Below, piece after piece: positions 23,326-33,573 of a stretch of DNA of 64,000 nt (the stretch's first letter is position 1; every line of letters starts with the position of its first letter). The notes under the pieces are model-generated. The model was not told the DNA's origin. It was given only the letters and a program-made list of their open reading frames with translations, and ran no database searches. Source of the DNA: Erodium maritimum (taxonomy: Eukaryota; Streptophyta; Magnoliopsida; Geraniales; Geraniaceae). A program made the translations under genes and the position numbers. The DNA is taken from the NCBI GenBank assembly GCA_963921825.1, contig OY997588.1, forward strand, positions 59,156,803 to 59,220,802, given 5' to 3'.

Positions 23326-23673
23326 CCAAGCTCCTCCCCTGCATCACCATATGATTTTGCCTCAAGCAAAAAAAAAAAATAGAAGCACGAGATATGTTGA
23401 GAGAGAGAAGGGTTGAGGGCGATGGATGAGAGAGATAGATGGTTTAGGGTTTTAACGGGTAAAGGGTAGTTTAGGTAATTTTTTTAAAATAGAGAGTCAT
23501 ATGCTTCGCACATGACTATTTTCCATCCAAAAATGATGGAAAGTTGACAGCGGGTATGAAAGTGAAAAAAATTACACTATAGGGTATTGAGGTGCCACAA
23601 ATGAAAGTTAGGATATTGAGGTGACGATAAACATATAGTTAGGGTATTGAGGTGAAAATAACTCTAAATACAT

Positions 23674-24368
23674 AGATAGTGAGCTAGCCAAAACACAAGA
23701 CAAAAAGATAATTACTCCCTTGTGATTTTCGGCCAAGCATAGTGAGGAGTTGTGAGGTTTCGTTCAAGGGCTACTAGTGGGTCTAGTTGTGGATCAAACT
23801 TTCTCGTGTGGATACCATTAGAGAGCGAACGCTTGGGCATCAATACCAACACTACCAAAGGTCCCCGTCTTGAACCAGTTAATTCTAAAATAGCCGAATC
23901 CGAGGTAATCTCTATTAAATAATTTATAGATGATAAATTGTATGATTTTGTGATATTGGCTATTCGTATAGGTTACTGGAAAAAGTTTGCTAATTTTTTT
24001 TCCTCTGTGTTAACTTAACACATCATATACTCTAACAAAGGTTACTCTATATTACACTATGCATTTTATATTATAACGATAGCTTGTGGTAAATTTATTT
24101 CATTATTTTTTATGAATCCATGCATTTTATCTTATCTGTTTCATTTTCACATTTTCTATGTAAAAGGAAACTAAAAGCTACCCTCTTTTATCCCAAGAAA
24201 GTCATAGAAGATGTAAGTCTCGTCTCTCTCTTCTTTTTTCCGAATTGATGTCAATATGATTGTTCCCATAGATCAAATAGTTAATCCGGTGTCTTGATTT
24301 AGTGTGTATACTTTAAATTTCATGATTTACACAGGTTGCATCATTTAAAAAGAGTTGGGGACAGAGAT
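23674..24368. other. LTR-like remnant, right part, and spacer before gypsy C
   Basis: Continuation of the sequence split by the MULE (see 16111). From about 23890 to 24368 the sequence is AT-rich with no recognised motif; no clear primer-binding site for gypsy C was found. Confidence 0.3.
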
Positions 24369-25960
24369 GAGGTCTCTAGGTCAAAATCCTACCGAAGTTG
24401 AACGAGAAGAGATGATCAGTGAGGGATCTGAACCTGTCCAGCAGAGTCGGCGACATGGAGAGAGGGAGACGAGAAGGTACAGAGCCACGAGAGAGACGAC
24501 TGGAAAGCCTTGAGAGACCAAAAGATCACAATACTAGAGTTCCGCAAGCTGGGTCGCGCGCTCCTCCACTAGTGGAACCTCTCCGGCCCGAATCATACGC
24601 GTAGTCAAGGTTGAGGGAGGAGTCACCGAGAGATCGACACCAAGAACGATACCGACACGTTCATCCAGACGACAGAGAGACGGATATCTAAGGCGAGACA
24701 ACCACAACCTACATTTCAGGTTGCGTCAGATCCAATTTATCGTGTTCGATGGTTTAGGTGTTCAAACCTGTATCAGAAAATGAACCAGACCGGCCAGGTA
24801 GAATTATGGTTCCAAGATTATCAGCGTAGCCGGCGACAATTCACTTGGGAGAAGATGCTTCAGCATCTGGTTTGAAAGTTCGAAGACGGACGAACGAAAG
24901 ATGTAATCTATAATTTCAAACACCTGAAGCTGGACGGAACAGTGTAGGACTACGAGCACAAGTTCGATGCACTCAGAGGCATGATGGTGGCACGAAATCC
25001 ATGGCTAACAGAAGAATTCTTTGCATCTAACTTCATCAACGGGCTCAAATCGTACCTTAGAGCTGGAGTTTCAATGTTAGAAGCAGAGACTCTAGGACGA
25101 GAAATGTTCCTAGATCGTCGCGAGGAGCAGAGGACGGGTCAACGGTGGGGAAACATTAAACCTCAACCTTTCGAGGCCATCGTAGCGACGAATTTACAAA
25201 GAATGACCGGAATAGGCAAACTCATAACGTGGGGACGAGAAGGAAACAGAAACCCTCTAGTGCAAGCTGCACCCACAGCTCGAGTTCCTCCTCCACCAGC
25301 CACCGGAGCGAACACGAGGGGACAATTGCTAGTAAGGTACATCAACTCGGAGTACTTTGAGGAGCGCCGTCGATTGGGACTCTGTTACACTTGTCCGGTG
25401 AGGTACTCCCGAGCTTATGTGTGTCCCAATCGTTACAAGTTGTTCATGCTCGTGCGTGTAGATGAGCCAATCATTGAGGAGTTCGGAACAGAGTCATGGC
25501 GAGACAAAGAGGAAATGAACTGGTCAGAAGAAAGACCAGGGACACAAGTGATTGACGAACGAGAGACTGTTCAGGTCAGGGAGGAGACACTCCGATCAGC
25601 TCAGGTTGGCTGTACATAGGCGTTACGCGTTGAAGCCAAAATCGGGCATTTCTACACTAGTGGATATGGGGGCTACATCGTGTTTCTTTGAAGAGCGAGC
25701 AGCGAAGCGTGTAGGGTTGATCATCCAGCCATCGCCGGAGGTCCAAATCAACCTAGGAGACGGTAATAAGTTCATGTGCAATAGTCTGAGCACGGTAACG
25801 TGGAAGTTGGAGAATTGTACCTTCACCTTTGAATTCCTTGAAATGCCAATAGGAGATTGTGAAGTGGTTTTAGGCACAGACTGCATGCGCTTCGTCGACC
25901 CCATTACCTTCGACTTTGCGGATCGAACGATCTCCATCAAGGTCCAAGGGCGAGCGTAGA
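24369..25960 (+). pseudogene. Gypsy C gag and protease
   Basis: Translation in changing frames gives a gypsy gag of the same general type as elements A and D. ELWFQDYQRSRRQFTWEKM is near 24800, then FDALRGMMVARNPWLTEEFF (from 24965) and the zinc knuckle GLCYTCPVRYSRAYVC near 25380-25430. The protease follows in another frame (25552-25959): STLVDMGATSCFFEERA, with the active-site DTG changed to DMG, and later VVLGTDCM. Stops and frameshifts are frequent. The D-T-G to D-M-G change alone should disable the protease. Confidence 0.85.
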
Positions 25961-26002
25961 CTTTGAAGGAACTCCGTTCGGCCAAGCAGGTTCGACCAGA
26001 CA

Positions 26003-26595
26003 GTGAAAAAGGGTTTCAGAAGGAGCTCTGAGCCGGGCGGCGGGGGTACAACATTTGTGGGCCAGTTCACAAAATGGAGGCAAAACAGAGTGTGTCACAA
26101 TCGAGCTTGGCCTTACAACGTTGTCTACAGATCAATCAGGACATCTTTGAGGTTCCGTCCCAGCTTCCCCAAAATCGCGAGCATGATCACCGTATCCCCA
26201 TCGTGCTGGGAGCCAAACCACCGCTCATCAAGCCCTATCGGTACAATAAGGAGCAAAGGACACGATAGAGGCGTTGGTAGCTGAAACGATGAACTTCGAT
26301 ATCATCAAGGGGAGTTCCAGTCCATACTCCATTTTGGTTCTCTTGTTGGAGAAGAAGAACGGTACATGGCGCTTTTGTGTCAACCATTGGGCATTAAACA
26401 ACATCACCATCAAGGATCTGTTTCAAATTCCGACGGTCGAGGAGCTTCTCCTTGAGTTAGCCGGCAGCCAAATGTTTTCTAAAATCGAACTTTGAGCCGG
26501 ATACCACCAAATCCGAATGGATGAAGATGATGAGCATAAAACAGCCTTCCGAACATACGATTGACACTTTGAGTTCCAAGTAATGCCCTTCGGGT
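26003..26595 (+). pseudogene. Gypsy C reverse transcriptase, 5' half (before the hAT)
   Basis: Blocks seen are SSPYSILVLLLEKKNGTWRF, ALNNITIKDLFQIPTVEELL, FSKIEL and then GYHQIRM after a stop, and FQVMPFG (26575-26594). In the middle of the VMPFGLTNA block the gene is cut by the hAT element; cttcgggt at 26588-26595 is its 8-bp target duplication. The second half resumes at 29902. Confidence 0.9.
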
Positions 26596-26757
26596 CAGTG
26601 GAAGACGTATGTGGGCCTGGGGGGCACGTGCCCTATGAGAATTATTAGTTATATTTGTTTACTTTTATTTCGGATGTGCCCCATCAAGTTCCCGTTTTAC
26701 TTTTTTCATAATTAAAGCTTATTTATTCTACCTAAATATTTAAGGAATTTAACAATA

Positions 26758-28492
26758 AAAACTCGTTTAATTGGAAACATCAACTTTTTTCCTCTCTCGC
26801 CTTGAGAGCCTCCTCTAGCCCAAGCCCAAACCCGCCGCTATGGAGCTTGTGTCTATCGCTGATACTACCGTGCCGTCTGGGGTGATCGGCTTTACTGTCC
26901 CCGTATTCGCCTATCCTGTCCAGTTGACCTCGCAGACCACGCCTGGTGCGGGGTTTGTGTATGGGTGGGAATGGATGGTTTTTCCCCAACCTTCCGCGTC
27001 TCTCCCCTCTATGGTGGCCTCGGTGCCTCCTCCGATTGACAAGTCTCTTTGTCTTTCTTCCATGGTGATCCCACCCTGTCCCTGCATCGCTGTACCCGTC
27101 GTAATCATGACGCCATCACTAGAGGCCGCTATCCCTGACAGTGGTTCTCTCCTTCCTCTCACCCCCTTCAGCATCCTACTACGGCCCTTAGGCCACCTTC
27201 TCCTAGATCGCCCCCTTGTAATGGTCCTTTGACCTTATCTCCCCCGAACCTTGGCGAGACGGCTCCTCCATACAACCCCTCGTCCTCCCCCATCGACCAT
27301 GACCTTGCTTTGGCATTGTTTATGGGCGGTAAGGACTCTAGGGTTTCATCGTCTTTTGGTGTTACCTTGGATCTACCTAGGGCCCCGACAATCCTCGGCG
27401 CCACCTCGTCCTTGTCTAGGGTTTCCACCCCGTCCCTACCTAAGGTTTCTTCGGTTTCGCAGGTGGATATTGCTCTGGTTCCTCCGGACATATCGGACAT
27501 GACAGCGACCCACCGGACCCCCACTTCCCCTCGGCTAGGGGAGTCCGGCCTCACTTCCTTCTTTCCCCAGCGCTGCCGAACCCGCAAGGAAAGGGGACGT
27601 GACTGCCTGTGGGGGATTGGATACAGGAGACCCACCGGCGACTAAACCTCACCAAGGTAGGCCTCACGCCCTCACATCTTGGGCCCGCTATGCTAGGGAC
27701 AAGTTGTTTCCGTCGAACCCGCAGTCGGCCGAGGTGCAAATCGCCGACGCGTGGGGGCTGGTGAGTAGCCTAGGCTTCGACGAGGTCGGCCCCGGTCCCT
27801 TACATCCTTAGCCCGCTATGCTAGGGATAAGTTGATCCTGCCGACCCCGCCGTCGCCCGCTTGGCGGCTCGCAATAAAGGGTACTGGTATCACGGCGCTA
27901 GGGCACGACACACACCCAGGTACTGATGCAGCACCGGGCATCCAGGCGTGGACTGGGCCACAACCTAGGTCTCGCCGAGGTCGGCCCCATGACCTTATAT
28001 CCTTGGCCCGCTACGCTAGGGATAAGCTTTTTCTGCCACCCTGCCGTCGTCTGCGCTATTGGTTTCCGTCGAAGGTCCTGATCTTGATGGGGAACTCCTC
28101 GTGCTGGGGGATGAGACTCCAGGGAACACCAAGCGTCCACGGGATGAAGCATCACCAGAAAACCAGGCGAGGGCTGGTCAGCGGCATAACAAGGAAGGAT
28201 GGTAGACGTCCGGAACTGGCATTGGGAGAGGTCCTTGTCTGAGGTGTTCCCTCTCGCCTTCATAATTACCATCGAGGTCCTTCAGAATTTCGAATCCCAT
28301 TCCCCCTATCTGTCTTCTGCCTTTGCCTATGGGGCACCAGTTCTTCAACACCGGCGCAGACGGTTCTACTGTGAAAAGAATAACGAACATTTTAAATGTT
28401 CTTTCCCTGGTCTTCGTGGTCAGAGAGTCTCTGATGCACTTTCTTGTCATTTTATATTTTAATTAATGAAATCTGCCCCTTCCGCCAAAAAA
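26758..28492 (+). mobile_element. Non-autonomous LINE inserted in the hAT
   Basis: A GC-rich 1.7-kb insert ends in an A-run (28487-28494) and is flanked by a 16-bp target duplication aaggaatttaacaata (26742-26757, 28493-28508). Its frames (e.g. 27229-27645) are proline- and serine-rich and show no reverse transcriptase. At 27643-27725, 27771-27857 and 27958-28050 a block recurs that encodes a variant of ARYARDKLF after RGRPH. This looks like a LINE ORF1 tail joined directly to a 3' untranslated region, with ORF2 lost. A composition unlike its AT-rich host makes the borders clear. Confidence 0.85.
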
Positions 28493-28984
28493 AAGGAATT
28501 TAACAATAGAGCCGTGTATACTTTTTTTCGTAAAAAATATTATAATTTTATTCTTAATTTTTGTTCCCTGATTAATATTATTTAGTCCAAATGTGCATTA
28601 AAAAGATTTTAAGAATAAGATAGTCTATATTGTTTTTGTATTTTATTTCCTGATCGTTTTATATTTTTATTTTTGTTTTTATTTTTTAATTGAAATTAGT
28701 TTTGAAAAACATTCTGATTAAAAAATATTATTTAAAATTTGAAACTATATAAATTTAAGTTTTGAGTTTAGTTGTATACAAAATTGTTGTAGACATATTG
28801 AAGTATTGTTTGCATCAATTTACATTATATATATGCGTTCAACCGAGGATTTCAAAATTATAAGAGGTATTGGTGGTAAAGACAAGAAAAATTATGTGCA
28901 TCAATTAAATTATTTTTTTGATTACATTGACACTTATCTTATTAGTCTCTACTACAATAGCGACAAGGATATTATAGGCTATGT

Positions 28985-29630
28985 TTATTGTTTTTAATCG
29001 ACTCGTGACTGATTTGGGTCCGTCATCGGGAGCTCAAAGTAATACTCGGGATGTACCGGGTATGGAAGTTGGGTTAAAAGGTAGTCCGTGGAAGGATGCC
29101 TTGGTAAAACCGCCGCTTTCTGGGACCGAGCCAAAGAGACGTGGACGTCCAAAAAAGGGGCAGCCGAAGGCACGAGCGCAACCAGTTGTTGTTTATCAGA
29201 CAAGAGCTAAGACTTCGGCTGACAAAGGAGACAATTTGGGACGTTTTACTGTAGATGTTGTCAAAAAGGATGATTCTGGTAACTGGACTTACAACACGAA
29301 GGTTGGAAAAAAGGCTTTTAATCTGTGTTCTTTGGCGCTCGACCAGTTTAAGAAGGGTGTCGAGGGTAGGAAGGACAGGGATAACTTGGAACCGACTTCG
29401 GAAACAACTCTATCTCCAGTTTTGATCTCTAATCGATTCTCTTGTCTGAATCATAATAGGAACTAAGCAGGGTGCTCTGTCGACAGCCTGCTCGGTTTCT
29501 GTTTTCTTTGTTTGCTCTTTGGAGCTGTATTAGTCTGAGGAAAAGGTCGCTTTGGATCTTTTCTTGCTTTGTTTTAAAATCTTTTAAAACATTGATCAAT
29601 AAAATCTTTCGCTTATCAAAAAAAAGAAAA
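28985..29630 (+). mobile_element. Second truncated LINE insert in the hAT (ORF1 tail and 3' end)
   Basis: ORF 28981-29466 contains an AT-hook-like KRRGRPKKGQPKAR and a basic, polar C-terminal part ending near FSCLNHNRN, consistent with the C-terminal side of a LINE ORF1-like protein. It is followed by a T-rich 3' end with aataaaatctttcgcttatc and an A-run at 29618-29626, the usual plant LINE 3' form. No ORF2 is present between them. A target duplication was looked for and not found. The left edge is approximate. Confidence 0.6.
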
Positions 29631-29901
29631 GATTCGATTCAGAAATCGAATGAGAGACCAATTAATGGATGATAACATGATCATATATATCGAGGAATAT
29701 ATTTTTTGTTCTACTCTCAATAAAAATATTTTACAATATTTTTAAAATACGATATATCAACGCCACATTTTGTTATAAATAGTACGTTGTTATTTTTTTT
29801 TATGTAATATTAATATTTTTATGTTAACTTAATTATTAACGTTATTTTGTTATATAAAAAAATTGGTGCCCCCATTATTAGAAAAGCTAAATCCGCCACT
29901 T

Positions 29902-30655
29902 CTTCGGGTTAACCAACGCTCTAGCGAGCTTCCAAAGCTTAATGAATAGCGTGTTCAGAGACAACCTTCGTCGATTCGTGCTAGTGTTTTTGGACGACAT
30001 CCTTGTATATAACAAGGACGAAGAGAGCCATGTGTTGCACTTGCAGGCCGTATTCGATAAGTTACGGGAACAGAGCCTCAACATGAAGCTATCGAATTGC
30101 TCTTTTGGGGTGAGCTCTGTGGAATACCATGGCCATTTGATCTCAGGCATAGACGTAACTACGAACCTGGAAAAGATCAAGGCCATCGACGAGTGGCCGA
30201 AACCCAAATATGTCAAGGATGTAAGGTGGTTCTTGGGGCTCTAAGGTATTATCAGAGGTTCGTCCAAGGGTACAACCAGATTGCAAGACCTCTCACATAA
30301 TTGTTGAAGAAGACCTTGGGTTTTCGTTGGACCCGAAGGGAAGACCATAGTTTTAGAGCCTTACAAAAGGGTCAAGCATAACTCTAGTTTTGGCATTTCC
30401 TGACTTCAGTAAAAAAAATTCATACTCGAGACCGATGCTTTCGATGCCGGTGTGGGAGCTGTACTGATACAAGAGGGCTGGCCATTAGGCTTTCTCAGCA
30501 AGGCACTAGGGCCCAAGAACGCAGGGCTATCAACTTAAAAAAAGTGGCGCCAATACCTACAACAAGGAGAGTTCATAGTATGTACCGATCAACAGAGCTT
30601 GAAGTTCCTCATGGAACAGAGATTGGTCACATCATTTCAACATAAATGGTTGACG
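29902..30655 (+). pseudogene. Gypsy C reverse transcriptase 3' half and RNase H
   Basis: After the hAT the frame resumes with LTNALASFQSLMNSVF and the catalytic box VLVFLDDILVYN, then KLSNCSFG, VEYHGHLIS, WFLGL, and after a stop GYYQRFV and IARPLT. RNase H follows in shifting frames and ends FIVCTDQQSLKFLMEQRL and FQHKWL at 30655, where a solo copia LTR is inserted. The catalytic aspartates are kept but stops and frameshifts make the gene dead. Confidence 0.9.
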
Positions 30656-32303
30656 TGTTAGTCTTAGTGCCTGTAGGTCAATCATAAATGCCTATATATA
30701 TCATTAGCAATAGAATTAAAGTGACTTTATATTACTTATGTGTTGGAGTAATATATCGATGTGTGTTCTGATCTATGCCCACCGTACGAATAGAACCATA
30801 TATCAAGATGGATCACACTCGATGGGTCCCTAGTCAACAAAGCTTCACTAGAAGCGACTAGTATGAAAGAAGGTTCTTTATGGCTTACGTTCTTTTAGTA
30901 ATTGGAATGAGATTCCGTAGTTTGATCATAGATATCATGTGGGACATGACATTGGACGACCCGACATGAATATGTTCCATAGATCAAGTCATGAACATAG
31001 TCATTGTCGTAGCTTGTCATGTATCCTTAGACCAAGGAGTCTTTGTGCTATGCGGTACACAACTGAGTTTGACCTGAGCCCAACACTGCCTTTGACAGGG
31101 TTTCCACAACGGCCAGGATTGGCTTGGGGACGGACTACATGAGTAACACGAAAGACGGCTAAGGGATTTATCCCTTATACTGTAGTATGGGAAAGATATT
31201 GGTTCTCGGGCGCTTGATCGAGAGTGATTGAAAGAATAGCATGGCCATGCACATGATACTAGGTATCATATATTCAGTCATCTCACATATCAAGGAACAG
31301 TGATTGAGAAAAATAAGGATGACGGCTCTATGCCTTATCTCAATCAGGATATCTGTGATAAAAGGATAATGACAGGGACGACAGAAAGGTTAGAATCGAC
31401 ATGGTCGATTCGTTATGCAGTGGCAGGCAATACTAAGGTCTCGTTAGTTGCCTCTTATATAGGATCAAGTAAAATGGGATTTTACGTTGATCTATTGACA
31501 TGCATAAACCTAAGGGTCACACCGGAGGATGAAACTCATTGACACATTTATGGAGAATGGCCAAAAGGGAGTTGTCTAGAGACATGACCAAAACTGGGTT
31601 TTGGGTCATGTGCCCGTAAGTGAATAAGACATTACAGATCGAGATAAGGCTTGAAGTCTTGGGATTGATCACGTCGGATAATGTTGTACATTTCCGGTAT
31701 GGAAGGCTGGGAGGCGATGAGCACATCACGAGACCTCGTTGGGAATGGACACGGGCGATGTTCCAAGATGCCCATGAAAGGCCCATGGAACCAAGGCCCA
31801 TGGAACTAATTAATCAAGTCTTGATTAATTAGTACTAAGTAAGAAAGACAAGGATTAAGGTGTTGGTGATTGACCACGCAACCCCATCTTGTCTAGCCTT
31901 ACTTAGCACCATACTTGTCCTATTTACACCATACTTGTCCCATGCTTTTAGTTTGACAAGTTGATGGGGTTTGTTATGTTTAAGTCATCTTTTTTCAACA
32001 TAACAAACATAAGACAAGAATAGAAACACATTTTTCTCTCCATCCCCTCCCCAATTTCGGCCATGGATGTGCTCCTCCTCCATTTTGTGTTCTTGAGTTC
32101 TCTAAGCTTAGAACTACGTGGCTTTGATTCCTTGGACCAAATCATCTGTTACCCAGTGTTCTTATTTTGGTAAGAAATAGTGTTGAGTTTTTCTCTTGTG
32201 AATCCATTCTTTGTTAGTTGTTTCATGGTTTTAATCGTCTCTTGGTCCTCATTGATTTTCCGCTGGGAGTTGGTTCATCTCAAACCCTACCTCGAGACCT
32301 AAC
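30656..32303 (+). mobile_element. Solo LTR of copia family 1 (1648 bp) in gypsy C RNase H
   Basis: Begins TGTTAGTCTTAGTGCC and ends CGAGACCTAACA. The flanks are tgacg (30651-30655) and tggcg (32304-32308), a 5-bp duplication with one mismatch. It cuts RNase H just after FQHKWL. It is more diverged from the other copies and about 40 bp shorter, which suggests an older insertion. Confidence 0.92.
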
Positions 32304-32850
32304 ATGGCGAAGATGCTAAGGCTTTCTTACAAGATCAAATACAAGCCCAGAACCGCTAATAGAGTACCTGATGCATTGTCAAGCGTCCTCACATGGACCT
32401 TAGAGAACTGACGGTGGTTGTGCCAGGTTGGGTGACCGAACTAGCATCTGGTTATGAAGGAGATGTAGAGGTGTAAGGTCTGATTCAACAACTGAGTATT
32501 GCCATGACTGGGTTGGAGGGGTATAAAAGAAAGTGAGGCCTTTTTTCCGTCCAAGGGAAACTATATGTAGGCTCGCAAGGAGGTGTTCAACACCGGGTCA
32601 TTGGAACGCTCAATGATTCACCGTTAGGGGTCCGAGCAACCACCAAGAGAGTCGCTCTATATTTTGTGTGGCCACAGATGTAGAAGAATGTATAAACCTT
32701 CGTGGAAGCCTCTGACACTTGTGATCACTACAAGACGGAGACGATTGCATATCCGGGACTCCTCCAACCTATTTCGGTTCTGACCAGACCATGGTTGGAC
32801 ATCAGCCTTGACTTCATCGAGGGTCTACCCAAGTCAGGTGGGTTCGAAAT
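32304..32850 (+). pseudogene. Gypsy C RNase H end and integrase N-terminal part
   Basis: Readable in changing frames: the end of RNase H (YKPRTANRVPDALS type), a degraded zinc-finger region (SPLGVRATTKRVA, then SDTCDHYKTE), and the start of the integrase core RPWLDISLDFIEGLPKSGG with the first catalytic Asp. It stops abruptly near 32850, where minus-strand LINE ORF1 begins. The rest of the integrase and the 3' LTR are not in the window. Confidence 0.82.
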
Positions 32851-33238
32851 CCATGTACGATCCGACCATAGTTGAAGCAAAATGTGGGGGAGCTTCGTGT
32901 AGGTGAGTGAGACCCGAACGGGGTCCGAGAACTCCCTGAAACGTAGTAGAAGGTGGTGAAGAAGAGGGCGCTCCATGAGATGGTAGAACCGCACTTTCAC
33001 TGCCCCTCTCAGTATAAGCCCCATTGATCGAATAAATACTCCACATAGACCCCCAATGTCGCGCCAATCATATCCCTAGTACACCGTGTCCGAAATAGTG
33101 GAGGGAGACCATGGGCAAGCACCCAAAGTTGCAGCCGATCCAACGTAAGGAGTTTCCTGACCATTAGGTAAATGTCCCCAAGCAGAAGAGGAAGGCCATC
33201 GAAGAGCCAGGGCTCATTGCCCCGGACCCATGCATGAG
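32851..33238 (-). pseudogene. LINE ORF1, DUF4283 C-terminal half and zinc knuckle
   Basis: On the minus strand EPWLFDGLPLLLGDIYLMVR is followed by LWVLAHGLPPLF and GATLGVYVEYLF, the second half of DUF4283. After one stop come VRFYHLMERPL and, in a shifted frame, LPHFCFNYGRIVHG, the zinc knuckle start with the second Cys changed to Tyr. The gene continues from the piece at 36405-36990; the two are separated by a solo LTR with a perfect target duplication. The left edge at about 32850 is abrupt with no poly-A. Confidence 0.8.
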
Positions 33239-33534
33239 TGTAAAGACCGGCTAAATTAAAAGGAAGTAAAATATTAATTTTATTCTACTGCATTGTCGTG
33301 GGTAGAAATCGAGTGGGAAAATTAGATCGACTTCAAAAAAAAAACTAAAAGACCTGGTGCCGGCCAGGCCCGGCCGGCACCAGGTCTTCAAAAAAAAGAA
33401 AAAAAAGAGAGAACCGGGTCGGATGGACCAGACACGACCAGGTGACCCGGCCAGGCCCGGCCGACCCAGCACCCCCCTCGCTTGGGCCTGGGCCCGTTTG
33501 ATCGCCAGCGGCCTAAAAGGGCAACCAGCCCGCT

Positions 33535-33541
33535 TATATAA
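33535..33541 (+). promoter_or_regulatory. TATA box of the solo Tekay-like LTR
   Basis: tatataa stands at the transition from GC-rich U3 to a C/T-rich tract (33585-33700), which has the look of a transcribed leader. A start about 30 bases downstream is expected but unproven. Confidence 0.55.
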
Positions 33542-33548
33542 CAAGTGT

Positions 33549-33573
33549 GAATTAGGGTTTCGAACCCTAATTC
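33549..33573. promoter_or_regulatory. Perfect palindrome with two telo-box motifs
   Basis: Two 11-base arms (gaattagggtt and aaccctaattc) around tcg place an AACCCTAA telo-box on each strand directly after the TATA box. Telo-boxes bind TRB-type proteins in plants; a role here is inferred. Confidence 0.6.

Larger units (their letters stand above)
16777..23664. mobile_element. Mutator-like element (MULE) with long TIRs, hosting gypsy D
   Basis: The left end gagttattttcacttcaata and the inverted right end match for about 130-140 bp with few differences and an indel. They are flanked by a perfect 9-bp direct repeat taaatacat (16768-16776 and 23665-23673), the size typical of Mutator-like elements. 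Without gypsy D the element is about 1.55 kb. No transposase was found: the inside is AT-rich (16980-17310) and then GC-rich (17690-17996). It is a non-autonomous MULE that may carry captured sequence. Confidence 0.9.
26596..29901. mobile_element. hAT-type DNA transposon remnant in gypsy C
   Basis: It begins cagtggaagacg and ends aaatccgccactt, so the inverted ends are cagtgg and aagtgg, close to the cagtggcgga-type ends of hAT elements. The flanks are an exact 8-bp direct repeat, cttcgggt (26588-26595, 29902-29909), the hAT size, and removing the element rejoins the reverse transcriptase reading MPFGLTNA. No transposase domain was recognised. The inside (26610-26757, 28509-28980, 29640-29890) is AT-rich and partly replaced by two LINE inserts. 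ORF 28806-28997 has no known domain. Confidence 0.88.

Noticed and set aside
26780..27174. Minus-strand ORFs in the GC-rich LINE insert
   Set aside because: Shadows of the proline-rich plus-strand frame; no independent support.
28806..28997. Possible hAT transposase remnant
   Set aside because: 63 codons of AT-rich sequence without any recognisable transposase or dimerisation motif.
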